Shown here piece by piece: positions 8,632 through 16,260 of a stretch of DNA of 64,000 bases. Source of the stretch: an uncultured Akkermansia sp. (lineage in GTDB: Bacteria; Verrucomicrobiota; Verrucomicrobiia; Verrucomicrobiales; Akkermansiaceae); contig CALXRG010000004.1 in the NCBI GenBank assembly GCA_944390825.1, positions 62,001 through 126,000 of the forward strand. Reading direction: 5' to 3'. The notes under the pieces are model-generated. The model was not told the DNA's origin. It saw nothing but the letters and a program-made list of their open reading frames with translations, and did no database searches. Both the position numbers and the translations under genes were made by a program. The number at the start of each line of letters is the position of its first letter. The stretch's first letter is position 1.

Positions 8632-9702
8632 ATGGGAATGAACGTTCGCTCCGTCCTTGAATACGTACCCTACTTCAGGGGGCGGCTCTTCGTCGTCCAC
8701 ATTGACGCGGACGTCCTGCGCTCGGAGGAGCTGGTCGATGCCCTGCTGGATGTCGATGCCCTGCATGAAATCGGCGTACGGCTGGTTCTTGTCGCGGAAG
8801 GAGAGGACACCTCCTTGCTGGCCCGCAAAGCCGGCGAATGCGAGATGCACACAGCCGTCGCTGAATTGCCGCTTACGGCCGGCGAGACCGCCATTGCACG
8901 CATCCGCCAAATCGTCGAGCGTCCCCAGGTAGCCATCGTCGCGTCGGGAGCTCCGGGCCGGTTTGATGAAGGCAGTATCTCCATGGCCGTCCGGCTGGGT
9001 GCCGCCAAGTACATCGTCCTGCAAATGGGGCAGGTCCCCTCCCACCTGGGCCAGCCGATTTTTGCCATCCCGGAGAGCGACGTCACCCCTGACATCGAGT
9101 GCAGCCACATCGGAGAATTGCTGGAAGCAGCGCGGGTATGCCGGCGCGGTATCCCCCGGGTTCACCTCCTGGATGGCGGTCACCGCGGCGTCCTGCTTGA
9201 CGAGATTTTCTCCGAAGAAGGCGTAGGTACCATGGTGCATACCGACTCGTACCGGGCCATCCGCGCCCTGCAGGAAGACGACATCCCCGAGCTGCTCTCC
9301 CTGATTGCCCGCAGTATGGTCGACGAAAAACTCGTCCACCGCACCTACGAGTCCATTCGCGAGCATCTCGAGAGTTACTACGTCTACACACTCGACGACA
9401 CCATTGTCGGCTGTGTGGCCCTCTACCCCTACCCGGAGGACGGGAGCGCTGAGCTGGGCTGCCTCTTCATCAAGAAAAGCTACGAAGGCCACGGCTATGG
9501 CCGGGCCATGTGCCGGTTTGTCGAGGAAAAAGCCCGGGAGATGGGGTTCAAGCGGATCTTTGCTATCTCCCAGAGTGCCGTCACCTACTTCCGCGACCGG
9601 CTCAACTACGCCGAACTCCCGCGTACTGTCCTGCCCGCGTCCCGTCTGCGTGCGCTGGAAGCGTCCGGCCGCTCATCCGGAGTCTTTGGACGGGAGCTGT
9701 AA
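8632..9702 (+). CDS. ArgA-like amino-acid N-acetyltransferase (degenerate kinase-like domain plus GNAT)
   Basis: A 356-residue protein. The N-terminal part (about 1-195) begins VLEYVPYFRGRLFVV, which resembles the PYI-FRGKTFVV opening of N-acetylglutamate synthases, but the following glycine loop that binds phosphate in true kinases is IDAD. Residues from about 205 form a GNAT domain with TYES, VGCVALYPYPEDGSAELGCL, and the acetyl-CoA loop SYEGHGYGRAM. The likely role is acetylation of glutamate, the first step of arginine synthesis, with a non-catalytic amino-acid-kinase fold as regulator. A second Met two codons inside (8638) is an equally good start. It stands alone, 263 bp after secA. Another acetyl acceptor cannot be excluded. 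Confidence 0.68.
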   Translation: MGMNVRSVLEYVPYFRGRLFVVHIDADVLRSEELVDALLDVDALHEIGVRLVLVAEGEDTSLLARKAGECEMHTAVAELPLTAGETAIARIRQIVERPQVAIVASGAPGRFDEGSISMAVRLGAAKYIVLQMGQVPSHLGQPIFAIPESDVTPDIECSHIGELLEAARVCRRGIPRVHLLDGGHRGVLLDEIFSEEGVGTMVHTDSYRAIRALQEDDIPELLSLIARSMVDEKLVHRTYESIREHLESYYVYTLDDTIVGCVALYPYPEDGSAELGCLFIKKSYEGHGYGRAMCRFVEEKAREMGFKRIFAISQSAVTYFRDRLNYAELPRTVLPASRLRALEASGRSSGVFGREL

Positions 9703-9914
9703 AGGGCCCGGAGGTCCGCGGAAAGAAGCGGCACACCCCCGTCTGCCATCACCGTCTCCCCGGAGTTGGGATCGTGGTGTGGCCAGCCCGGGCTGCGGCC
9801 GGGCTGTTGCGTGGCGGGGCCCCCAGGCACGGGAGGTGCGTGTGATGCATTGTGCTTGGGGGAGAGCCTGATGGGAGTAGGTTTTGTCAGGCTTGTGCTT
9901 ACCAAAAAAGAAGT
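9703..9914. other. Intergenic stretch after the ArgA-like gene
   Basis: No gene, RNA or repeat recognised in the first 200 bases. Base composition turns distinctly more A-rich from about 9,880 onward, where the small-ORF island begins. Confidence 0.4.
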
Positions 9915-9942
9915 TATAACTCCGTTGAAAGTGGTAAGGACA

Positions 9943-10101
9943 ATGGTGTACGGCCAGAAACGCAAAGATAAAACGACCGGCAACGTCATCTCTGAACGTA
10001 AGGGAACAAGTGCCATGTACAGGCCATTGAAAGACAAGGAAGCAGAACTCATCACAGCACGGAAAAGAAAAACGCCCCAGTCAGGAACCGGGGCCTACTG
10101 A
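9943..10101 (+). CDS. Small basic hypothetical ORF
   Basis: A 52-residue ORF starting MVYGQKRKDKTTGNV and ending TGAY. It is strongly basic and is preceded at 9893-9920 by a plausible promoter (TTGTGC, 16 bp, TATAAC). No family is recognised. It lies in a stretch that is A-richer than the surrounding genes and precedes other orphan ORFs and a broken phage-type gene. It may be noise; the case rests only on the promoter match and composition. Confidence 0.25.
   Translation: MVYGQKRKDKTTGNVISERKGTSAMYRPLKDKEAELITARKRKTPQSGTGAY
10062..10094 (-). terminator. Hairpin with minus-strand U tract
   Basis: On the minus strand GCCCC...GGGGC (arms 10090-10094 and 10074-10078) is followed by GTTTTTCTTTT. 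It would terminate leftward transcripts, for example one from the 10,631-10,912 ORF, but it also overlaps the end of the small plus-strand ORF. Confidence 0.5.
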
Positions 10102-10245
10102 CAGGTGCCTCGGGGCGTATGACCCCCCGGCTACTGGGTGGCAGCTCTTTCTCCTTACCGCTGTTCACCTTGGTGCCATCAGGATCTTCAGAATAACCGC
10201 GAACGCAGAAAAAAGCAAGCTCAACCATTCTCCATCAATGAAAGA

Positions 10246-10695
10246 ATGACCACGATCGCGAGAACACAGCTGGTGAACCGCATTGCGCCGACGGCCTCTG
10301 GCGATGCGGACGGAGGCCCGATCAGCCGGGCCCTGTGGTTCCGGACAGCCGAAAAAGCACAAGATGTGCTCGATCGCTTGGAGAAGGGAGTTTATTCGTG
10401 CCGCCCGGGCTACATTGGAGAGAGCTGGAACAACAATGAGCTCACGGTGCAGCGATATGCCAAGGGGCAGACAAACATCATTCTGCGGTGCAGCAACTAC
10501 CGCAGCCGCCGCAGGATTGACGGTCTGTACAAATACCTCAGGATTGACAAGCAGTATGAGGGGATACCGGTGGCCTCAGAGGGTGAAAGTATCATGCCGG
10601 CATCGGTACGCTTCGGCAAGGCCAAGCTGATCAGTAAGAAGAAGAACCGCCTGGGAGGTTACGACTATGAGGTTGCTGTCGAAGAAGAAACGTGA
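10246..10695 (+). CDS. Hypothetical protein in small-ORF island
   Basis: A 149-residue protein beginning MTTIARTQLVNRIAP at 10246; an in-frame extension to 10138 exists but looks non-coding. It has a mixed, plausible protein composition (SRALWFRTAEKAQDVLDRLE, then NNELTVQRYAKGQTN and a Lys-rich end KKKNRLGGYDYEV). I recognise no family. Its position next to a frameshifted phage-morphogenesis-like gene and other small ORFs suggests that it is a remnant of a mobile element. Its 3' end overlaps the 3' end of an opposing ORF by 65 bases. No Shine-Dalgarno sequence is visible. Confidence 0.45.
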   Translation: MTTIARTQLVNRIAPTASGDADGGPISRALWFRTAEKAQDVLDRLEKGVYSCRPGYIGESWNNNELTVQRYAKGQTNIILRCSNYRSRRRIDGLYKYLRIDKQYEGIPVASEGESIMPASVRFGKAKLISKKKNRLGGYDYEVAVEEET

Positions 10696-10912
10696 GATCC
10701 ACGTGACTGCCATACGGGCCGTTGCGGGCTTCATTCTGGATTTGATCGTCTGTTTTGGGAGGAATGTGGCTCGGCCACTTGGCATTGCGAAAGCGTTCCT
10801 GCAAGCGACGATCGCGCTCCATCTCACGCTTCCACTCTTCGGTGGAGCGCACTTTCTCGGCCTCGGCGAATTCGGCCGGGGTTTGGTGGAGCTGCTTTTT
10901 CCTCTTCTTCAC
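10631..10912 (-). CDS. Hypothetical small charged protein (GTG start)
   Basis: A 93-residue ORF with a GTG start at 10912. The N-terminal half is highly charged and predicted helical (KKRKKQLHQTPAEFAEAEKV, then EEWKREMERDRRLQERF). The composition is more protein-like than that of the opposite strand at the same place. No family recognised. It converges on the plus-strand ORF at 10,246-10,695 and overlaps it by 65 bases. A minus-strand hairpin with a U tract lies downstream at 10,062-10,094. Either ORF of the pair could be spurious. Confidence 0.4.
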   Translation of the reverse strand: MKKRKKQLHQTPAEFAEAEKVRSTEEWKREMERDRRLQERFRNAKWPSHIPPKTDDQIQNEARNGPYGSHVDLTFLLRQQPHSRNLPGGSSSY

Positions 10913-10949
10913 GGTTGCAGGGTATCATAATTCAACGGGTTAGGCAAGG

Positions 10950-11330
10950 ATGATTTTTGCGTTTACAGTGATGGCGCCCCCTGGGCTGTTGCGCGCGGGG
11001 GCGGAGGTGCGCGCGGGGATTGCCCGCAGCGCGGCGACGGAGCTGGAGAGCACGGTGAGTGGGCATTTTTACGGGATGCCGGGCCGGGAGTACTGGCGAC
11101 GAGCCGGGGATTTTGCTGTGGCGTTCCCGGAGCAGCCGGGCACTGTGACGGTGAGTCAGCCGGGGGGTGGCGCTGCACCTTTACGGCGGGACGGTGCTGC
11201 CGGGTGCGCGGTTGCGAGGTGGGCAGGTGACGCAGGGGCGGGTGATGTCCCGTCTGGTATGGAGTTCACCGAATTCGGCCGGGAGTTGCTCCTGTACATG
11301 GAGCCGGGAATGTGTGGCGTACGAGGTCAG
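10950..11330 (+). pseudogene. Frameshifted phage virion-morphogenesis-like gene
   Basis: The first frame starts MIFAFTVMAPPGLLRAG at 10950 and contains a region resembling phage tail or morphogenesis proteins that carry TNYW-A...VSINQPG-ALHYYGGT; here it is REYWRRAGDFAVAF and TVTVSQPG. At the G6 run 11162-11167 the frame breaks. Removing one G restores QPGVALHLYGGTVLPGARL and the conserved Tyr-Gly-Gly, continuing to about 11,280. A second frame change seems to follow, with EFTEFGRELLLY back in the first frame. The 3' end overlaps the opposing tatC end. The similarity is recalled from family motifs, not from a search. Confidence 0.55.
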
Positions 11331-12430
11331 TACACTGGAGGGTGTTTGCGGCGGGTGCTGCCCGACTCGTGCCAGGCAAACAGAATGCAAAGCTCATAAA
11401 GCAAATACATCGGAGCTGCCATCAAGATCATGGTGCCCGGGTCAGGGGCAGGAGCGAGCAGCAGAGCTGCTGCAAAACAGGTGATCAGCGCGTAAGCCCG
11501 GGTGCGCTTCATGCGCTCGTATGTCAGGATGTCCAGTTTGATCAGTGGCACCACAATGACGGGAAGCTCAAAAACTGCACCAAACATAAAAACGAGTTTG
11601 GCTGCAAATGAAAGGTAATACCCAATGCGCCAATCGTTCTGGATACCCATGCCTGCTGCATAATCGTAGAAAAAAAGAAGCACCCGTGGCAACACTGCAA
11701 AATAGGCAAAAGCGCATCCTCCCAGGAAAAGCAGGCATCCGACGCTTACCGCTTTGAAGAGCAGTCTTTTTTCATTCTCCAACAGCCCGGGAACAATAAA
11801 GCGCATCAGCAGATACAGTTGCACAGGGAATGATAAAATGAGACCACTGAAAAAAGCCAGATTCAAAGATAGCATGAACGCTTCCGCCGGTTGGAAAGCT
11901 CCCATTAGCTTGAGAGCTTCGCGCCCTCTGCCGGGACGCAGGTCTGCTCCGGAGTCGTACAGTGCCAACACCGTCGGCAATAACTCTTGGGGCGTGCTGC
12001 TTCGGAGAAAATCCTGCTGCTTGGCAGCAGGGGAGAGCAGGGCTGCTCCCTGAAGATAAGGTACGGCCCGGGCAAGGTGGAGGACGTCATCATTGGTACG
12101 CTGTGCCAGTGCCTCTGCTGCATCCGGGGGAAGCCACCGCATGGTATCGGCCAGGGCCTTTGCTTCACCCCACTGCGCCGGCGAGATGCCTTCCGGGAGG
12201 AGTCCGGCTTCATGCCGGCTCCATACCTGATCCACCGGGTGGCGCAGGATGCGCATCAGCGTGGGCGTGAAGAAAAAACTCAGCAGCATGGCTGCCAGCA
12301 GTACTCCGCCCATCCGCAGAAGCGTGCGGCGCAGCTCTTCCATGTGCTCAATCAGCGGCCGGGGGGCATCATTCCCGGCGGGGATTTGCAGCGCCTCCCT
12401 GGCACGGAACAGTGTACGCAGCCACCACAT
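11327..12430 (-). CDS. tatC: Twin-arginine translocase subunit TatC with enlarged periplasmic loop
   Basis: A 367-residue integral membrane protein that recognises twin-arginine signal peptides and exports folded proteins. The N-terminal HMEELRRTLLR is the TatC signature; later segments include FPVQLYLLMRFIVPGLLENEKR and FGAVFELPVIVVPL, with the conserved periplasmic Glu in FELP. Usual length is about 250; the extra roughly 110 residues lie between membrane segments 1 and 2 (about residues 66-175), an Ala/Leu-rich soluble stretch. The gene follows the OppF-like ATPase by 13 bp on the same strand, so it may be co-transcribed. No tatA or tatB is in the window. Confidence 0.93.
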   Translation of the reverse strand: MWWLRTLFRAREALQIPAGNDAPRPLIEHMEELRRTLLRMGGVLLAAMLLSFFFTPTLMRILRHPVDQVWSRHEAGLLPEGISPAQWGEAKALADTMRWLPPDAAEALAQRTNDDVLHLARAVPYLQGAALLSPAAKQQDFLRSSTPQELLPTVLALYDSGADLRPGRGREALKLMGAFQPAEAFMLSLNLAFFSGLILSFPVQLYLLMRFIVPGLLENEKRLLFKAVSVGCLLFLGGCAFAYFAVLPRVLLFFYDYAAGMGIQNDWRIGYYLSFAAKLVFMFGAVFELPVIVVPLIKLDILTYERMKRTRAYALITCFAAALLLAPAPDPGTMILMAAPMYLLYELCILFAWHESGSTRRKHPPVY

Positions 12431-12443
12431 CAGCCCTTGACTA

Positions 12444-13478
12444 CTATTTCAGCTCTTTGAAAATGTCGATACCCACCTTAGAAAGATCCTGGAGAGAAAC
12501 CGCGCAAGGATCGGGAGCGACCCAGTGTCCGGGTTCTATTTCGACGGGTGTCAGATCCAGGCCATACGTTGATTCCAAGTATGGGTGATTCACACGACGG
12601 CCGAAGGCACTGCAATCCGGAGGATCCACGGGCGAGGGCACGTCCCCGGGTAAGATGGGCACATGGCGGCGCTCCCCCGGATCCGGAATGGGTATCGAAG
12701 AGACCAGAGCCCGGGTGTAGTCATGAAGTGGGTTATGGTAGACCAGATGAGCAGGGCCCCCTTCGACAATTTTGCCGAGGTACATGACCGCTACGCGGTC
12801 GCAGACATGCTTAACCACAGAAAGATCGTGGGAAATAAAAATGTAGGAAAGGTCGAGCTCTTTCTGCAACATCAGCAGCAGATTAATCATCTGCGACTGG
12901 ACAGACACATCCAGAGAGCTCACCGGCTCATCGAGGATCAGCAGCTTGGGCCCCGTTGCCAGTGCTCGCGCAATGCCAATGCGTTGACGCTGCCCGCCGG
13001 AGAACTCGTGCGGGAACTTTGTGCCGGCACTTTGGGGCAATCCCACCAGATCAAGCAGTACCTCGACGCGCTTTCGTCGCGTCTGGCGTGAACCTATCTT
13101 TTGGATTAACAGCGGTTCCATGAGGAGGTGCCGCACATCCATGCGGGGGTTGAGTGAGTCCTCCGGGTCCTGAAACACCATTTGCACGTGGTGGCGCAGA
13201 CGCCGCATGCGCCACTGTGAGCGGTGCGTGATATCATGCCCCATGAGGCGGATGCGTCCATCTGTCGGTTCCAGTAAGCGGACGATACACCGCCCGAGTG
13301 TACTCTTACCGCATCCGCTCTCTCCTACAAGTCCCAGCGTTTCACCCGGGGAAATATTGAAACTTACGCCGTCTACTGCTTTAAGTACGCCGGTTGTACG
13401 CGAAAAAAGCCCCTTTCGCACCGGAAAATGCATGCGAAGGTTAGAAACTTCCAGGATGTAGGGGGATTTGTTTGCCAA
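12444..13478 (-). CDS. Oligopeptide/dipeptide ABC transporter ATP-binding protein (OppF/DppF type)
   Basis: A 344-residue ATPase. Walker A GESGCGKS, Q-loop QDPEDSLNPRMDV, signature SGGQRQRIGIARAL, Walker B LLILDEPVSSLDVSVQ, and the C-terminal extension typical of peptide importers (PLHDYTRALVSSIPIPDP...). The start codon is TTG at 13478; no in-frame ATG gives a better N-terminus. It would energise uptake of peptides, but no permease, binding protein or OppD partner is adjacent. It lies upstream of tatC. The leader contains a 12-bp direct repeat, the inner copy of which covers the start codon. Confidence 0.9.
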   Translation of the reverse strand: MANKSPYILEVSNLRMHFPVRKGLFSRTTGVLKAVDGVSFNISPGETLGLVGESGCGKSTLGRCIVRLLEPTDGRIRLMGHDITHRSQWRMRRLRHHVQMVFQDPEDSLNPRMDVRHLLMEPLLIQKIGSRQTRRKRVEVLLDLVGLPQSAGTKFPHEFSGGQRQRIGIARALATGPKLLILDEPVSSLDVSVQSQMINLLLMLQKELDLSYIFISHDLSVVKHVCDRVAVMYLGKIVEGGPAHLVYHNPLHDYTRALVSSIPIPDPGERRHVPILPGDVPSPVDPPDCSAFGRRVNHPYLESTYGLDLTPVEIEPGHWVAPDPCAVSLQDLSKVGIDIFKELK

Positions 13479-13500
13479 TTTAGGTCACTTGTTTGCCAAT
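13468..13500 (-). repeat. 12-bp direct repeat at the OppF-like gene start
   Basis: On the minus strand ATTGGCAAACAA occurs at 13500-13489 and 13479-13468, a 21-bp period (two helical turns). It lies between the -10 box and the coding region and includes the TTG start codon. It could be a regulator site or a duplicated translation start; the upstream copy is followed by an in-frame TGA. Confidence 0.6.
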
Positions 13501-13508
13501 CCTTGGTT

Positions 13509-13537
13509 ACTGTATCACGCCCCGGCGCGGAAGGCAA
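13509..13537 (-). promoter_or_regulatory. Promoter of the OppF-like gene
   Basis: TTGCCT (13537-13532), 17-bp spacer ending TGA, TACAGT (13514-13509) on the minus strand. Transcription would start about 25 bases before the TTG codon. Confidence 0.65.
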
Positions 13538-13704
13538 GCGTGGAGTTTCTGCGCGACTCTGAACGTGGGTTGTGCAATCAAGGCGACACTTCGGTAAGGG
13601 CCGTCAGCGTGGCTTTTGCTGCTGTGGTTTCCGGGTTCTGCTGACCTTGGTTCTGCTGACTGTCGCTCTGCAAACCTTTGGTATGTGCAACCGTCAGGAT
13701 GAGG

Positions 13705-15141
13705 CTAGGCGTTGAAGGTAGGATTCGGCAGTTCGGGCTGTTCCGGATCGCTTGTCGCGACGTCCCCTACATCCAGTACGGTTACGAAGATGAAGAAGGA
13801 AAAAAGCACGGCGATGAAGGTCATTTGGATGCCATCCATTAATTTTTCCGGAAGTGGTTTGCGGCGAATCATTTCGAGCAGGCCTAAGGTTACATGTCCC
13901 CCATCCACCACGGGCAGGGGGAGGATGTTGAGAACGGCCAAGTTGACATTGAGTACGACCGAGAACCAGAGAACCCATCGCCAGCCGGAGCCGTCCGGCA
14001 GGGTGAGCATGCGGTAGATATGGGTGCCGATGCCTACGGGACCGCTTAGGTGCTGTACGCCCACACTGCTGTCAGGCGCCGCAATTTTGACAACAGTGTC
14101 ATACATGAGGGACAGACTCTGATTAACCTGTTGCTGGGGTGTAGGGTGCTCAAATCCGAACTCGACGGTGGTCATCCATGTGAAGCCCAGGATGGGGCGG
14201 GCGCCTTTGAGTCCTTGCCAGTTTGAAGGTATGGATGGGGTGATGGTGGCGTTCTGCCTGGAGCCGTCAGGATTGACGAGGGTAAGCTCCATGGGTGCGC
14301 CGCTCTCTGCCTGTAGCATCACGGCGATCGGGGTGTATATCCGCTTCCCATTGACGGCTTCGATGACCTGTCCCGGCTGGAGTCCCGCCTTCGCAGCGGG
14401 AGAATTTGGCAGGGTGGCGCCAACGATCGCGGGCTGGGCCGGAAGAATGCCTATTTTGCGCATGCCGCTGCGTTTGAGCATGCCGTTGTCCTGCTGCATG
14501 TAGCCACAGACGATGTCCGAGACTTGAGTGTGTCCGTCAGGCATGGTACGCTGCACTTGCAGGGTTATTTGCTCGTGTTCGCTCAGCGCGATGCGTTCAC
14601 TGACGCCTTTCATGTCCCCCAACCAAGTGCTGACCGGCTCGCCGTCGATGGCGGTGATGCGATCTCCTGGCTGCAGACCTGCCTGCTCGGCAGGAGAATC
14701 AGGCATGACATAGCCGATGGTCGACTCTCCCGGGTCTACGGCAGGCTTGCCAACTCCCCAGACGATGACGGCAAAGACGTACGCCAGCAGCAGGGAAAAA
14801 AGAGGCCCTGCTGCGGCGATGATGACTTTGTCAAGGGGTTTCAGCGGTTTGAGATCCGGGGGAAGGTCTGCTTCGCCTTCGATGGCTTTCATGTCGCCCA
14901 TTTGAGGCAGGGATACAAATCCCCCGGCTGGAATCCAGCCGAGTCCCCAGGTAACGCCCCAGCGTTTGACAGACCAGATGGGTGTGCCAAACCAGATCTG
15001 GAACCGATCGATGTAGGCTCCTCTCCACTTGCCGGCAAGAAAGTGCCCCAGCTCATGGACAAAGATCATGACATTGAACAGCAGGATGACCAGCAGGATG
15101 ATGCCCACTGTGTGAAGAATCGAAAGAAAGGTGTCTATCAT
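13705..15141 (-). CDS. rseP: Site-2 intramembrane zinc protease (RIP metalloprotease)
   Basis: A 478-residue membrane protease that cleaves transmembrane substrates such as anti-sigma factors or remnant signal peptides. The active-site HELGH is at residues 29-33 in the first membrane segment. Two PDZ domains follow, recognisable from DSPAEQAGLQPGDRITAIDG and NSPAAKAGLQPGQVIEAVNG. The third-ligand motif is in the last membrane segments (NILPLPVVDGGH). I chose the ATG at 15141 because the -10 box lies just upstream (15155-15160) and inside the longer ORF. It is monocistronic as far as can be seen. Confidence 0.95.
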   Translation of the reverse strand: MIDTFLSILHTVGIILLVILLFNVMIFVHELGHFLAGKWRGAYIDRFQIWFGTPIWSVKRWGVTWGLGWIPAGGFVSLPQMGDMKAIEGEADLPPDLKPLKPLDKVIIAAAGPLFSLLLAYVFAVIVWGVGKPAVDPGESTIGYVMPDSPAEQAGLQPGDRITAIDGEPVSTWLGDMKGVSERIALSEHEQITLQVQRTMPDGHTQVSDIVCGYMQQDNGMLKRSGMRKIGILPAQPAIVGATLPNSPAAKAGLQPGQVIEAVNGKRIYTPIAVMLQAESGAPMELTLVNPDGSRQNATITPSIPSNWQGLKGARPILGFTWMTTVEFGFEHPTPQQQVNQSLSLMYDTVVKIAAPDSSVGVQHLSGPVGIGTHIYRMLTLPDGSGWRWVLWFSVVLNVNLAVLNILPLPVVDGGHVTLGLLEMIRRKPLPEKLMDGIQMTFIAVLFSFFIFVTVLDVGDVATSDPEQPELPNPTFNA

Positions 15142-15154
15142 GGCGCCGCAACGC

Positions 15155-15183
15155 ATTGTGCCACAGGTACAGGAGCTTGGCAA
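15155..15183 (-). promoter_or_regulatory. rseP promoter
   Basis: TTGCCA (15183-15178), 17-bp spacer ending TGG, CACAAT (15160-15155) on the minus strand, 13 bases before the ATG. This supports the shorter start of rseP. Confidence 0.6.
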
Positions 15184-15376
15184 GCATTCCTTTCGACATG
15201 GAGGCTTATGTGTGGTGCATCATTCTTCAGGATGCAGATCAGATGAGTGGACGCATGCTGCCGGCACGGTTGCATCCCAAGGTGATTTGAGCCGTCATGT
15301 TGTATCATGGGTGCCAGTGCATTCGTCCGCGTACGGTCAGGGGGAGCATTTACCCCCGGATGGAGTGATATACGCC

Positions 15377-15405
15377 TTGAATACAGGGTAAAACTGTGCT
15401 ACAGT
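15377..15405 (+). promoter_or_regulatory. panC promoter (leaderless type)
   Basis: TTGAAT (15377-15382), 17-bp spacer ending TGC, TACAGT (15400-15405). Only six bases separate the -10 from the panC ATG, so the mRNA should begin at or next to the start codon. Confidence 0.65.
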
Positions 15406-15411
15406 GCGCAC

Positions 15412-16260
15412 ATGCAAATCGCACGGACAAAGGAAGAGTTGCGGGCTGCGCTTGCGCCCGCGCGAGGGCGGCGGATTGTGCTGGTGCCCACGATGGGAGC
15501 CCTGCATGAGGGGCATGCTTCACTGCTGCGACAGGCCCGCGAACTGGCGGGAGATCAGGGGACGGTGGTATCGAGCGTGTTTTTGAATCCTGTGCAGTTC
15601 GACAATGCCTCTGATTTGGCGACGTACCCCCAGACCCCCGAGGCGGACCTGGATGTATGCCGCAAGTGCGGCGTGGACGTGGTATTCATGCCGACGCCTG
15701 AGGTCATGTACTGCCCGGATCGCTCCATCACCCTGGAGGAGACACACCTGTCCACGGTGTTATGCGGGGCAAAGCGCCCCGGGCATTTTGCGGGGGTGTG
15801 CCTGGTAGTCAACAAATTGTTCAACCTGGTGCAGCCGACCGATGCCATTTTTGGCAAGAAAGATTACCAGCAACTGGCCATTTTGCGCCGGCTGGTGCGA
15901 GATCTGGACATCCCGGTGTGCCTGCATGGCGCCGAGATTGTGCGCGGAGAAGATGGCCTCGCGCTCTCCAGTCGCAACGTGAGACTGACTCCGGAACACC
16001 GTGCGGCTGCTCCGACAATCCGCCGCAGTCTGCTGGCAGCACGCGAAGCGTACCGTGCCGGGAAGTCCGCCTCTGAGGTTTGTGCCGCGGTGGTGAGCAC
16101 ACTGGAGGCTATCCCTGGCGTGCGCGTGGACTACGCCGAACTGGTGGATGCCGAAACCCTTCATCCGCAAACGGACGAAAACAGACTCGCCCTGCTGGCC
16201 GTGGCTGCCTACTTCGGCGACGTGCGCCTGATCGACAACATCGAACTGACCCGCTCATGA
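15412..16260 (+). CDS. panC: Pantothenate synthetase
   Basis: A 282-residue enzyme that joins pantoate and beta-alanine with ATP, the last step of vitamin B5 synthesis. Motifs PTMGALHEGHASL (nucleotide site), NPVQFDN, FGKKDYQQL and EIVRGEDGLALSSRN are all present. The ATG at 15412 is preferred because a promoter ends six bases before it and the extension is unlike the family. No ribosome binding site is present, as expected for a leaderless message. The TGA overlaps the ATG of lolD (ATGA). CoaD, which acts later in the same coenzyme A route, is encoded 11 kb away. Confidence 0.97.
   Translation: MQIARTKEELRAALAPARGRRIVLVPTMGALHEGHASLLRQARELAGDQGTVVSSVFLNPVQFDNASDLATYPQTPEADLDVCRKCGVDVVFMPTPEVMYCPDRSITLEETHLSTVLCGAKRPGHFAGVCLVVNKLFNLVQPTDAIFGKKDYQQLAILRRLVRDLDIPVCLHGAEIVRGEDGLALSSRNVRLTPEHRAAAPTIRRSLLAAREAYRAGKSASEVCAAVVSTLEAIPGVRVDYAELVDAETLHPQTDENRLALLAVAAYFGDVRLIDNIELTRS

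Noticed and set aside
9766..9942. Upstream extension of the small ORF ending at 10101
   Set aside because: The extension is GC-rich and unlike the basic 3' part; a promoter lies inside it at 9893-9920.
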